This document shows positions 35,585 through 43,202 of a DNA stretch of 44,940 bases, piece by piece (position 1 is the first letter of the stretch; each line of letters starts with the position of its first letter). A program made the position numbers and the translations under genes. The notes below the pieces were generated by a model that saw only the letters and a program-made list of their open reading frames with translations, was not told the DNA's origin and searched no databases. The stretch is from Vulcanimicrobiota bacterium (lineage in GTDB: Bacteria; Vulcanimicrobiota; Vulcanimicrobiia; Vulcanimicrobiales; Vulcanimicrobiaceae): the NCBI GenBank assembly GCA_028287525.1, contig JAQBPM010000132.1, positions 1 through 44,940 on the forward strand, written 5' to 3'.

Positions 35585-36014
35585 ACAACCCCCTCTTTGT
35601 CGACGGATAATCCGTCACTTCTCGAATCGAAGCTGCGGCGGCGGCCCTCCAAGGGTCTGGGAGAAGCTGCAGCGGAGCATCCGAGATGGCGGTCGTAAGG
35701 ATGAGAGACGGTAATGCGTACGGATTGGAGCGCGGCGTCGAAAAAAAGGGATGGTGGAGATCGATCCGGGCGCGATCAAGACGATCGACTCAAGGGCTCG
35801 TAGGTCTCCGGATCCCTGGCGCAACTCGAACCTCTAACGCGAAGCGAAGGGCCCCGCATTTACCGGAGCCCTCACCCGTTATGTCACCTCTCTGCCTGAT
35901 ACGGCAGGCCGCTCGTGGGACGCGCCCGACGGAGGTAGCTGATCGACGACACCGCTCCCAGATGCGGCACCTCCCCGCCTGACTAGCGGACGCGTGAGCG
36001 TCCAAGCCGGATAG
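35585..36014. other. Intergenic region between the two HTH-GAF paralogues
   Basis: About 430 bases without a recognised gene. Near the 3' side there are small hairpins: AGGGCCCCG/CGGAGCCCT (35848-35871, one mismatch), CTGCC/GGCAG (about 35890) and GGACGC-GTGA-GCGTCC (35988-36003). The last is close enough to the paralogue 2 stop to act in termination. No T-run follows. Confidence 0.4.
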
Positions 36015-36950
36015 TTATTGCGACCCCGATGAGACGCAACCCGAGAGAGCGAGCGACGTGAGGTCCGCGAGCGTGCTCAGCTGCGCGAGCTCGATCTCGG
36101 AATACGTGCGGGCGGTGGTGGTGTGGAGTACGGCGAGCCGCCCGACGAACCCGCGTTGTGATTGGATGCTCGCCATGGCGAACGAATGGTCGTCCAAACC
36201 GACGACCTCGAGTGCTGGGCGTTCCTTCGCGGCGAGGTCGGGGAAACGGGCCTCGCGCTCCGAACGGGTCATCAGCTCGCCGGGTCGTACCATGAGCGTG
36301 TAGCAGCAGAGGTCATCGATGGCGGCGGCGCCCCAGCGCTCGCGGACGAACGCTTCGAGCCGCTTCATGCGATCTGCGTTGTCGGAGTCGCCGGTCGCCG
36401 CCAAATCCCAACGGCCCTCCCCGACCCTCGTGCATGTCAGCATCGCGACCGGCGCGAGCTGCGTCATCGCGTATTCCCGGACGACCGTCAGCGCTTCCGC
36501 TTCCGTCGTCGCAGCCCACAGCGGCCGCGTGAGAAGGCGCAACGATCCGAACGCGTCCAGCATCGCGGTAGAACGGTCAGTCAGCGAAGCGGAGCGAAGC
36601 TCGGGGACGGCGAGCCGGAACAGCGCCGCGCGTTCGGCGGGGTCCATCATCAGCGCGTCGGCGATCCGAGCGAGGACGGTTGCGGAGACGCGTGCCGCGC
36701 GGTCGCTCTCCATCATCAGGTACCATTGGCGGCTGATCCCGACGACTTCGGCGACCTCCTCCTGGCTGACGGCCTTCCCGATGCGCATCGGCGGACGCAG
36801 GCACTGGCCCAGCGACGGGCGCTCGGGACCGATCCGTGCGCGGCACCGCTTGAGGAGCCCGCTCAGCCGCTCCTGCTCATCCTGGGTGCAAACGTTCAAG
36901 GTCGCCGCCGATGCCCCATCACGTCCCCTTTGAGAGACGAATGATCGCAC
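36015..36950 (-). CDS. HTH (XRE/MmyB-type) regulator with GAF-like domain, paralogue 2
   Basis: Up to 311 residues; the paralogue of 34628-35545 with the same domain order: HTH (VSQEEVAEVVGISRQWYLMM) and GAF-like part ending QLSTLADLTSLALSGCVSSG then SQ. The start is uncertain. The position matching the ATG of paralogue 1 reads AGG here, and one extra base upstream puts the first 10-12 codons from GTG 36950 out of register with the paralogue. That region also overlaps the candidate promoter. TTG 36899 or another downstream start may be used. An IS481-like scrap lies directly upstream. Confidence 0.85.
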   Translation of the reverse strand: MRSFVSQRGRDGASAATLNVCTQDEQERLSGLLKRCRARIGPERPSLGQCLRPPMRIGKAVSQEEVAEVVGISRQWYLMMESDRAARVSATVLARIADALMMDPAERAALFRLAVPELRSASLTDRSTAMLDAFGSLRLLTRPLWAATTEAEALTVVREYAMTQLAPVAMLTCTRVGEGRWDLAATGDSDNADRMKRLEAFVRERWGAAAIDDLCCYTLMVRPGELMTRSEREARFPDLAAKERPALEVVGLDDHSFAMASIQSQRGFVGRLAVLHTTTARTYSEIELAQLSTLADLTSLALSGCVSSGSQ

Positions 36951-36969
36951 GCCCGCGAAACGACGTCAA
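36941..36969 (-). promoter_or_regulatory. Candidate sigma-70 promoter of HTH-GAF paralogue 2
   Basis: TTGACG (complement of 36964-36969), 17-base spacer, GATCAT (complement of 36941-36946), identical in layout to the site before paralogue 1. If it is used, transcription starts near 36934, which argues against translation from GTG 36950. Confidence 0.5.
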
Positions 36970-36981
36970 ACAACCACCACG

Positions 36982-37074
36982 AACGCTGCAGAGAAGGTCG
37001 TTCGCAAACGCTTGACGGTGCTCCAACTTGCCGAGCAGCTGGGGAACGTCTCGGAAGCCTGCCGGCGCGGCGGT
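36982..37074 (+). mobile_element. Fragment of an IS481-type transposase HTH
   Basis: The plus-strand frame at 36982-37074 reads NAAEKVVRKRLTVLQLAEQL then GNVSEACRRGG. This is the recognisable N-terminal helix-turn-helix of IS481-family (IS3-like) transposases, where KRL-(T/S)-VL-x-LA-x-x-LGNVSEACRR is typical. No start codon precedes it in frame and the sequence leaves the family after Gly-Gly, so only about 31 codons survive. It marks an old insertion or deletion junction between the regulator and the pseudogene at 37128. Confidence 0.75.
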
Positions 37075-37127
37075 CCAACGACGGTGTCGAGCATATCGAA
37101 TTCCGGAGGAATCTAGCGAATATGCTA

Positions 37128-37485
37128 TTACATCGGTGGAACGACGCCCTGTTCGCCGACAGTGATCTGTGCCGCCGTCAGGCGATTATTCACCAGCTGC
37201 GCCGCTGCAAAGAGGTGCGCACCCGGCGTAAGTGTCTTCCACGACGCGGACGACAGGCGTATTCGGAGGAATCTCCGCATCAATCGAACCGCCGTTATAA
37301 CTGACCGTGACCCGCAGCGGGCCCCCGTGCGAAGCTTGCGAGACCGTTCCGTTGGTCATTCTCGACGCGAGCGACACGTTGCCGTTTGTCATCCTTGACC
37401 CCACTGACACCTGGCCATTCGTCATCCTCGAGCTACCTACGCCGGTGCCCGGATAATCCCAAGGGAAGCTTCCAGCGCGCTGGAT
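37128..37485 (-). pseudogene. Frameshifted, N-truncated gene of the 'PWD...TNATV...PPM' secreted protein family
   Basis: The minus strand reads FPWDYPGTG, three SRMTNG units, then GGPLRVTVSYNGGSIDAEIP and PNTPVVRVVEDT. After a frame change near 37240 it continues TPGAHLFAAAQLVNNRLTAA then QITVGEQGVVPPM and TAA at 37128. I recall an exported bacterial family (often mis-named, DUF5666-like) whose C-terminal half runs R-P-W-D, MTNATV, (L/V)TVxYxGG, VPPxxPVV, L-x-PGAxVFVxA, LTAxxVxVG, PPM, matching in order. The signal peptide and first half are missing: upstream lies the AraC stop at 37504. Truncation and frameshift make it non-functional. Confidence 0.7.
37333..37431 (-). repeat. Three 33-bp coding repeats (SRMTNG units)
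   Basis: Within the pseudogene, three consecutive 11-residue units begin SRMTNGQVSVG, SRMTNGNVSLA and SRMTNGTVSQA. The family normally has a single TNATV-type motif here, so the tandem copies are a local expansion. The DNA units differ at several third positions, so the repeat is not recent. Confidence 0.7.
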
Positions 37486-37503
37486 GCACAAGCGCAGAGC
37501 CGG

Positions 37504-38088
37504 CTACGACGCGAGCCCAATCGCGCTGTTTCTCGACGGCGGAATAGCGCTTTGGCTCTGGAGCGAGCGCCACTTAAACGGCGTAACGCCGACAGATCGA
37601 ACGAACGTACGTGAAAAGTGCGATTGATCGCCGAAGCCGCTTCGAAGCGCCACCTCGGATAGCGGCAAATCGGTCTCACTCATAAGCTGCATCGCGGATT
37701 CCAATCGCAAGCGAACCACGTACGCGGTAAACGTCACTCCGAGGCTGGCGCGAAACGAGCGCGAAAAATGCGAGGCGCTGATCCCTAAGAGTTCTGCGAT
37801 TGCACCGATCCGCACGCCAGTCGGGAGCCGAGTCTTTATAGCCTCGTGCGCGCGCTCGATCTCCTCCCGACTCAATTTGCGAACCTGCCGCTGGCTCGCC
37901 GGAATGGGAAGCTCGTCGAACCGCCGGACGGAAACGAAAAGGCGGCCATGCTGCCCGTCGATTTTCGCCGGCAGCACGAGTTCAAGTCCGGTGAGGTCCC
38001 GCCCGTCGACTTCATCATGGACGACATCCCTAAGGATTGTTAGCATGCGTTCTCCGATGCGTTCCGCAGGGAGCGACGTCGAGGTCAT
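37504..38088 (-). CDS. Short AraC-family transcriptional regulator
   Basis: Up to 194 residues from ATG 38088 or 180 from ATG 38046. The C-terminal 105 residues are a standard AraC DNA-binding domain with two HTHs: IGAIAELLGISASHFSRSFR and LPLSEVALRSGFGDQSHFSR, with GVTFTAYVVRLRLESAMQLM between. The N-terminal part is only about 80 residues (LTGLELVLPAKIDGQHGRLF), shorter than usual effector domains. The region before ATG 38046 overlaps, in another frame, an iorA-like 5' stub at 38066-38119, so the original start may have been replaced by a rearrangement. It diverges from the AraC gene at 38348. Confidence 0.83.
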   Translation of the reverse strand: MTSTSLPAERIGERMLTILRDVVHDEVDGRDLTGLELVLPAKIDGQHGRLFVSVRRFDELPIPASQRQVRKLSREEIERAHEAIKTRLPTGVRIGAIAELLGISASHFSRSFRASLGVTFTAYVVRLRLESAMQLMSETDLPLSEVALRSGFGDQSHFSRTFVRSVGVTPFKWRSLQSQSAIPPSRNSAIGLAS

Positions 38089-38119
38089 GTTCCACGCCGT
38101 TTATCGTGATTGAGATCAT
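38066..38119 (-). pseudogene. 5' stub of an iorA-like (2Fe-2S) subunit gene
   Basis: ATG 38119 on the minus strand reads MISITINGVEHDLDVAP, then leaves the family. This is the standard N-terminus of IorA-type iron-sulfur subunits (compare [17 protein letters not shown] at 23536). The frame stops soon after. The stub is fused, out of frame, to the start of the AraC gene. It suggests that an iorA-like gene once stood here and was deleted. With only 17 residues the call rests on pattern similarity. Confidence 0.5.
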
Positions 38120-38347
38120 GCTCTTCACCTCAGAGCCTATCTGGTGCCGGTACTTCAAGTGCAACCGCTCGCGCTACAGTAGCAACTCGAGCTTCGCGTG
38201 TCCGGTCATTAAAAGTGTGCAAATTTCGCCTTGCCGGGGTTCGCGATCGCCAAGGTGGGCGTACGGCGGTCGGAAGCGGTATTTACGTCGTTGGCCGTGT
38301 CCCAAGGGCATTTTGCAAAGTTTCACTGACCAGACCGCGATCGTAGG
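38120..38347. other. Divergent promoter region between the two AraC genes
   Basis: About 230 bases between the iorA-like stub and the plus-strand AraC gene. It should hold promoters in both directions; none could be singled out. No gene is recognised. Confidence 0.35.
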
Positions 38348-39229
38348 ATGTGTTACGTTGAACGCGTGTCGCTGCAAATTGCGAAGAACTCTACCTGTGA
38401 CGTAGAAGGCACTTTCGCCGTCGGCGGCCTCAGGTGCCGTGTCATATCATATTCGTACTCCGGCGCGATTGGGTTCGAGATGCTTTCGTCGCGACACATA
38501 TTCGTCTGTGGATTGGATCGCGATCATGGGGCTATCGGTTGCTCTTTAGACGGAAAACACTACGATGCACGCGGTGCGTACGGGCAGAATTCGCTACTCC
38601 TGCCTCGCGGGCAACATTGCGTCGGTAAGCTCGGAGACGGTGCCGTTTCGCGATACCTCTTTTGCGAGTTAGAACACTCAGCATTTGCGCTGGTGCTGGG
38701 CGAGAAGATTGGCGATTTTGATCTTCGACCGCATGTCGGTCCGAGCCCCATAGCACCGGGCCTTTTGGAGCGGCTTGAATCGCTCTGCCTAACGCCCAAT
38801 CACTTTCCACGTGTATATGCTGAGTTATTAGCATCGATGCTTGTTGTCGAGCTCTTCCAAGCAAGTGCCACGAAGCCCATTCCGCCCGAGCTCAGTGCAA
38901 AGGCGGGAACCGCGCGGTTCAACGTAGTGCTCGAGTTCATCGAACACCATGTTTGTCGCAATATTCGTCTGGGCGAGCTGGCGTCTCTCGTTGGTCTGAG
39001 CGTCGACCATTTCTCTCATGCATTCAAGGAGTCATATGGCGTTTCTCCCTATCGCTATTTGCTGCAACGCCGTATCAAACGAGCGCATACATTATTGCAG
39101 ACTACCGATGACACGATAGCGACAATCGCCGCGAGTGTTGGGTTTTCAAGTCAGAGCCGCTTCAGTCAGACCTTCGCGAGCCTCATCGGTGCGTCTCCCT
39201 CCGCCTGCCGCTCTAACCTTGAGCTCTGA
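38348..39229 (+). CDS. AraC-family transcriptional regulator
   Basis: A 293-residue regulator of normal AraC length. Residues 1-180 are a cupin-like effector domain (YGQNSLLLPRGQHCVGKLGD). Residues 190-293 are the DNA-binding domain with HTH1 IRLGELASLVGLSVDHFSHA and HTH2 DTIATIAASVGFSSQSRFSQ, with YLLQRRIKRAHTLLQ between. Several Cys residues occur in the N-terminal domain (five or so), which might sense redox or metals, an inference. ATG 38348 has no clear ribosome site. A short palindrome GGCGC-ATT-GCGCC lies just after its stop. Confidence 0.88.
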   Translation: MCYVERVSLQIAKNSTCDVEGTFAVGGLRCRVISYSYSGAIGFEMLSSRHIFVCGLDRDHGAIGCSLDGKHYDARGAYGQNSLLLPRGQHCVGKLGDGAVSRYLFCELEHSAFALVLGEKIGDFDLRPHVGPSPIAPGLLERLESLCLTPNHFPRVYAELLASMLVVELFQASATKPIPPELSAKAGTARFNVVLEFIEHHVCRNIRLGELASLVGLSVDHFSHAFKESYGVSPYRYLLQRRIKRAHTLLQTTDDTIATIAASVGFSSQSRFSQTFASLIGASPSACRSNLEL

Positions 39230-39608
39230 AACCGGCCAGGGGCGCATTGCGCCGTCCTGGATTGACTCGCGGCCCGCAAGCGGGCGAGCGCGGTGCGGAG
39301 ACTTTGTGGAGTGCCTCGATCTTGGGCATCGTCATGCGATCATCGTCGGCAAAACACGCCGGCGGCCAGCTTGTTGACGACGCCACCGTCGTGGTTTCGT
39401 CCCTTTAGGCGCCCTCGCGCACTGCTCATCTTGCTGGTCAGTACGGCGAGTAAAACATCGGTCTCCTTAGTGGGCTGATAGCCGGGCGTTCCTGCGGAGC
39501 GATAGGGCTAAACCTAGCCATCCCTTGATCGCTGCCTGCTCCGTGGCAGGTTGTGCGACGGCCGCAAAACAGGCATTATACTGTAATGCAAGTGGCGGCG
39601 CCGGCCTT
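39230..39608. other. Intergenic region before the second STAND regulator
   Basis: About 380 bases. It contains the small palindrome GGCGC-ATT-GCGCC (about 39240-39253), a possible weak terminator for the AraC gene. The upstream in-frame extension of the STAND gene (39525-39608) is Ala/Cys-rich and not homologous to its paralogue, so it is left out. No other gene is recognised. Confidence 0.4.
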
Positions 39609-42149
39609 ATGTCCGACTATCGATCTGATGTCTTCGGAGATCTCCTCAAGCAGTATCGCTTGGGTGCGTCTTTCTCTCAGGAAGAGCTTGCCGAACGCGC
39701 GAACGTTAGTCAAAACACGGTAAGCGGGCTTGAACGGGGCGTACGCCAGGCTCCGTATTCCCACACGGTCGAGGCACTGGCGAAGGCGCTCGGTCTTTCG
39801 CCGGCTGATCGTATGCATTTACACTCGGTTGCCGAGCGTGCTAGACGGCGCGGTCCGACCGCTCGCCTTTCACGTGCAGCGGATAATCCGCCAACGCCGA
39901 ACAGTCTTCCGACAGAGCTTTCGAGCTTCGTAGGCCGTGAGGATGATGTCGCGAAGGTCGTGCAGCTCCTAGCGAGTCATCGCCTCGTGACCCTGGTTGG
40001 TTCGGGTGGCGTCGGCAAGACGCGCGTCGCGCTGCACGTCGCGGAGTTGGTCGATGGTTCAGGTCAGGGCGCGTGGTTCGTGGACTTCGCGCCGCTCACC
40101 AATGCGTCGCTGGTCCCAAACGCGATTGCATCGGCCTTGAACGTGCAGGAATCGCTCGATCGTCCTATCCTGGAAACACTCGCCGCATATTTGAAGAACA
40201 AATATCTGCTGTTGGTCCTCGATAACTGCGAGCATCTTATTGAAGGCGTGGCGAGAGCGGTCGAAGCACTTTTGCAGTCTTGCCCACGCGTGCATATCCT
40301 AGCCACCAGCCGTGAAGCACTTGGAATTCGAGGTGAACAAACATACCGCGTTCCCTCGTTGAGCCTCCCGCCGCAAGACGGACTGCGTACGCTTACTGTT
40401 GACGAGGCGCTGCAATATGACGCCGTTGCGCTCTTCGTGGCACGGGCCGAAGCTGCAGATAGCCGTTTCGCACTAACCGAGGAATTGGTGCCGACCGTTG
40501 TGGAGGTCTGCCGGAGACTTGACGGCATCGCGCTCGCGATCGAACTGGCCGCGGCACGTGTCAACGTGTTGTCTGCGGCGACGCTGGCGAACAAATTGAA
40601 CGAACGCTTTTTGGTCTTGACCGGTGGAACTCGCACCGCGTTGCCTAGGCATAGGACGATGCGCGCGCTGCTCGATTGGAGTTACGACCTGCTCGAAGAA
40701 CGGGAGCAAAGCTTCTTTCGCAAGCTCTCGATCTTTACCGGCGGGTTCACGCTCGAGCTGGCAACAGCTTTATGCGCGCAGGACGAAAGCATCCCGGAAG
40801 ACGGGGTGCTCGATCTGCTTGCGTCGCTTGTCGATAAGTCCCTCGTGCTGAGCGAGACGGCAACCGACGAAACTATGCGCTATCGCCTGTTAGATTCGAC
40901 GCGGCAGTACGCGTTCGAGAAACTCCATGAACGCGGAGAGTATGCGGCCGCCGCGCGGGGGCGTGCGCTTGCAATGCTTACGCTGGCCGAACGCTTCAAT
41001 TCCGGGTCGAAGCTTATACCGGATCGCATCTGGGCGGCGCAGGTGAAGCCGGAGGTCGAGAATTGGCGCGCGGCCCTAACATGGGCTTTCGGATCGCAGG
41101 GTGAGACGAGCATCGGGCAGCAATTGGCGGGATCGTTCGGCGAAGTTTGGCGCTACGAGCCGTTCGAGGGCCGGCATTGGGTGACCACCGCGCTGAGGAC
41201 GTGCGATGACGCCACTCCCGCGAGAGTGCGAGCGAAGCTGCACCTTGCAGAAGCGGTTGTCGCCTGGACGCTTCGCCAAAACGAAACGGTGCTTGCCGCG
41301 GCCGACGCAGCGTTGCAGCTCTTTCAACGCGCAGACGATCGTCCGGGCGCCGCCGCAGCCCAAATATTGCTCGGTACGGGGCTCATTCGCGACCGCCGCC
41401 TCGTAGAAGGCGAGGGTCTCGTGAGAGCGGCGCTGGCGTTAGCCCGCGCCTGGGGTGCGGAGGGGCTGATTGCCCTGGCCACGCACGCCTTGGCTCTCGC
41501 ACGTCTTCTTGACGGCGATCTCGCGGCTGCCCGGACCTTGTATCGAGAAGAATTGACGCTTTTCCGCACGGCCGGACGCGATCGCAGCGCCGCAGTATTG
41601 GCTCAAAGCGTTGCGGAGGTCGAGTTCCGAGCGGGGAACATCGAGACGGCGCTGCAGCTTTGGCGTGAAGCGACCGAGGTGCTCGGCGCGAACAGCAACT
41701 GGGCTTCCTTCCCCGGCTGGCTTTCCAACGGATCCGCGTATTTGATCGCTCTTGGGCGCTTCGAGGAGGCTCTTGGCTACGCCCGAGAGGCTGTCGTCCT
41801 CGCGCGGGAGGCCGGTTTCGAGGCACAACGCGGATTCGCGTTGCAGCATCTTGCGGCGATTGCCGTCCTGCGCGCCGGCGATTGCAGCGCGGTCCGACTT
41901 GTGGAACTTCAGCGAGCCGCAAGCGTGCTGGGGTTTGTCAACGCGCGCATGGCGGAACGGGGACAGCTACGCGAATATACGGAGCAGCAAGAGTACGACA
42001 AGATGGTGCCCGTTCTTCGCAATGAGCTTGGCGCGGATCTTGATGCGCTTATGAATGAAGGAAAACAGTGGTCCGACGATCAGGCCGTCGCCGAGGCGCT
42101 CAAGATCGAGGCTCCGGACATCGGTCGCCCTTCGACGAGTTCAGGCTGA
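39609..42149 (+). CDS. XRE-HTH STAND ATPase transcriptional regulator with TPR-like tail, paralogue
   Basis: An 846-residue regulator of the same architecture as 12835-15261. HTH residues 8-65 (FSQEELAERANVSQNTVSGL), STAND ATPase with Walker A GSGGVGKT near 131 and Walker B LLVLDNCEHL near 200, VHILATSREALGIRGEQTYR as sensor strand, and MRYRLLDSTRQYAFEKL in the winged-helix part. Residues 470-830 are helical TPR-like repeats (AGRDRSAAVLAQSVAEVEFR). ATG 39609 is chosen because the HTH begins there. The gene ends before a strong hairpin shared with the convergent cupin gene. Ligand and targets unknown. Confidence 0.92.
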   Translation: MSDYRSDVFGDLLKQYRLGASFSQEELAERANVSQNTVSGLERGVRQAPYSHTVEALAKALGLSPADRMHLHSVAERARRRGPTARLSRAADNPPTPNSLPTELSSFVGREDDVAKVVQLLASHRLVTLVGSGGVGKTRVALHVAELVDGSGQGAWFVDFAPLTNASLVPNAIASALNVQESLDRPILETLAAYLKNKYLLLVLDNCEHLIEGVARAVEALLQSCPRVHILATSREALGIRGEQTYRVPSLSLPPQDGLRTLTVDEALQYDAVALFVARAEAADSRFALTEELVPTVVEVCRRLDGIALAIELAAARVNVLSAATLANKLNERFLVLTGGTRTALPRHRTMRALLDWSYDLLEEREQSFFRKLSIFTGGFTLELATALCAQDESIPEDGVLDLLASLVDKSLVLSETATDETMRYRLLDSTRQYAFEKLHERGEYAAAARGRALAMLTLAERFNSGSKLIPDRIWAAQVKPEVENWRAALTWAFGSQGETSIGQQLAGSFGEVWRYEPFEGRHWVTTALRTCDDATPARVRAKLHLAEAVVAWTLRQNETVLAAADAALQLFQRADDRPGAAAAQILLGTGLIRDRRLVEGEGLVRAALALARAWGAEGLIALATHALALARLLDGDLAAARTLYREELTLFRTAGRDRSAAVLAQSVAEVEFRAGNIETALQLWREATEVLGANSNWASFPGWLSNGSAYLIALGRFEEALGYAREAVVLAREAGFEAQRGFALQHLAAIAVLRAGDCSAVRLVELQRAASVLGFVNARMAERGQLREYTEQQEYDKMVPVLRNELGADLDALMNEGKQWSDDQAVAEALKIEAPDIGRPSTSSG

Positions 42150-42159
42150 ACGGGTTCCA

Positions 42160-42208
42160 AAAAGAAAAAAAGGGCATCGCCGTGGGGACGGCATCTCGCC
42201 GTCCCCAC
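42160..42208 (-). terminator. Terminator of the cupin gene (possibly bidirectional)
   Basis: GTGGGGACGGC (42182-42192) pairs perfectly with GCCGTCCCCAC (42198-42208) around a five-base loop. On the minus strand the stem is followed by a T-rich tract (complement of the A-run at about 42158-42172), a classical rho-independent layout. It lies just after the cupin stop at 42215. The plus strand lacks a T-run. Confidence 0.75.
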
Positions 42209-42214
42209 CGAATT

Positions 42215-42811
42215 TCAGCCGCCGAAGCCACCTGTGGCCGTGGTCATCATGATCGCGCCGTTGAGCGTCGGGAGATCACCCTTCTTGAACTGCTTGATCA
42301 ATTCAATGACTCCGGGCATCGCCTCCGAGTATGGTGAATTACCCTCGTTGACGGCGAGCAAGAGGCCTTCTTCGTAGGTTTCCGGCGGCGTCAGACACTC
42401 GAAGCGACGCGGGATCCCGGGCGGGAACGAGATCGTGTCATACGGGCCGAGATCGACGAACTCGTCGTGCGCGGGGCCCGCCTCCCAGACGAAGCGCCAC
42501 GTCCCTTGCATCGGGATGAAGGTTTCGTTTGTGTCGTGGTTGTGCAAAACGGGACCGTTCCCGGGCTTCGCCTTGAGGAAGCCGATGCTGAAGCCGGGCC
42601 TCGGCGATATGGTGGCTTTCGCGTCGTCGCCGACTGGATTGACGGCGGCGCTTCCCTGCGGCGGCTCGTACCCGAAGACGTTGAAGATCGTCTTCTTGTG
42701 ACCCGGAATCTCGCTATCGGGCAGCCCGGTATCGGCTCCGTGCAAATCCTTGAAGCGGGCGACGTACTTCGAAAGCAGTTCCTCTTTCGAGCACCAGCGG
42801 ATTGGCAGCAT
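42215..42811 (-). CDS. Cupin-domain protein
   Basis: A 198-residue protein from ATG 42811; the 28 codons upstream in frame are unlike the family. The cupin motif 1 is seen at about 83-105 (GPVLHNHDTNETFIPMQGTW) with candidate metal ligands H90, H92 and E96. Motif 2 is at about 118-132 (DLGPYDTISFPPGIPRRFEC). An N-terminal helix region and a C-terminal helical tail (PGVIELIKQFKKGDLPTLNG) flank the barrel. It probably binds a metal and a small acid or aromatic substrate, as dioxygenase-type cupins do, but the reaction is unknown. It converges on the STAND gene across the terminator. Confidence 0.85.
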   Translation of the reverse strand: MLPIRWCSKEELLSKYVARFKDLHGADTGLPDSEIPGHKKTIFNVFGYEPPQGSAAVNPVGDDAKATISPRPGFSIGFLKAKPGNGPVLHNHDTNETFIPMQGTWRFVWEAGPAHDEFVDLGPYDTISFPPGIPRRFECLTPPETYEEGLLLAVNEGNSPYSEAMPGVIELIKQFKKGDLPTLNGAIMMTTATGGFGG

Positions 42812-43202
42812 AAAAAACGTCTTTCTTTCGTGTGAGGCGAGCCACGCGTGTGCGCGTGCTAGTGAATCGGGCCCGCGAACATGGCGGTTGCTCAATCAGA
42901 GATCGATGTGAAGCCGACGTTTGTTTATCGCGCTCGTCGTCGACCAGGATCGAATCATGCGTATACTTGTACCGGAAATACGCTGGCGCCGTATTGTATC
43001 GAAATCCGAGAAATTGGTCGAATTGCGCGGCCGCCCCGGCGAAAGCAGAAACGTGAAAGAAATGCTGCACAGTTGACAAGACACGTGGGTCGCTCGTATG
43101 CCTAAAATAAAGCGCAGGCCGCCTGAAACGGGTTGGGGAGCGGCACCGTTTCCCTTGGACATTTGCCGATAGGACTGAACGTCGTATGCTGCGTGCGCTG
43201 CT
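42812..43202. other. Divergent region between cupin and alpha/beta hydrolase genes
   Basis: About 390 bases. It holds no recognised gene. A consensus TTGACA at 43073-43078 with an imperfect TATGCC 18 bases downstream is the best promoter candidate for the hydrolase gene. Promoter for the cupin gene not located. Confidence 0.4.
43073..43102 (+). promoter_or_regulatory. Weak promoter candidate for the hydrolase gene
   Basis: A perfect -35 hexamer TTGACA at 43073 and a poor -10 (TATGCC) at 43097, spacing 18. It lies about 100 bases before ATG 43203. The -10 is weak, so support is limited. Confidence 0.3.

Noticed and set aside
35800-35860. Possible second tRNA 3' end (AGGTTCGAGTT on the minus strand)
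   Set aside because: The bases around the TTCGAGT-like loop do not form a five-pair T-stem, and no acceptor strand follows.
37333-37431. Short tandem units considered as a CRISPR or minisatellite array
   Set aside because: Only three units of 33 bases, no unique spacers, and they are in frame with recognised protein motifs, so they are coding repeats.
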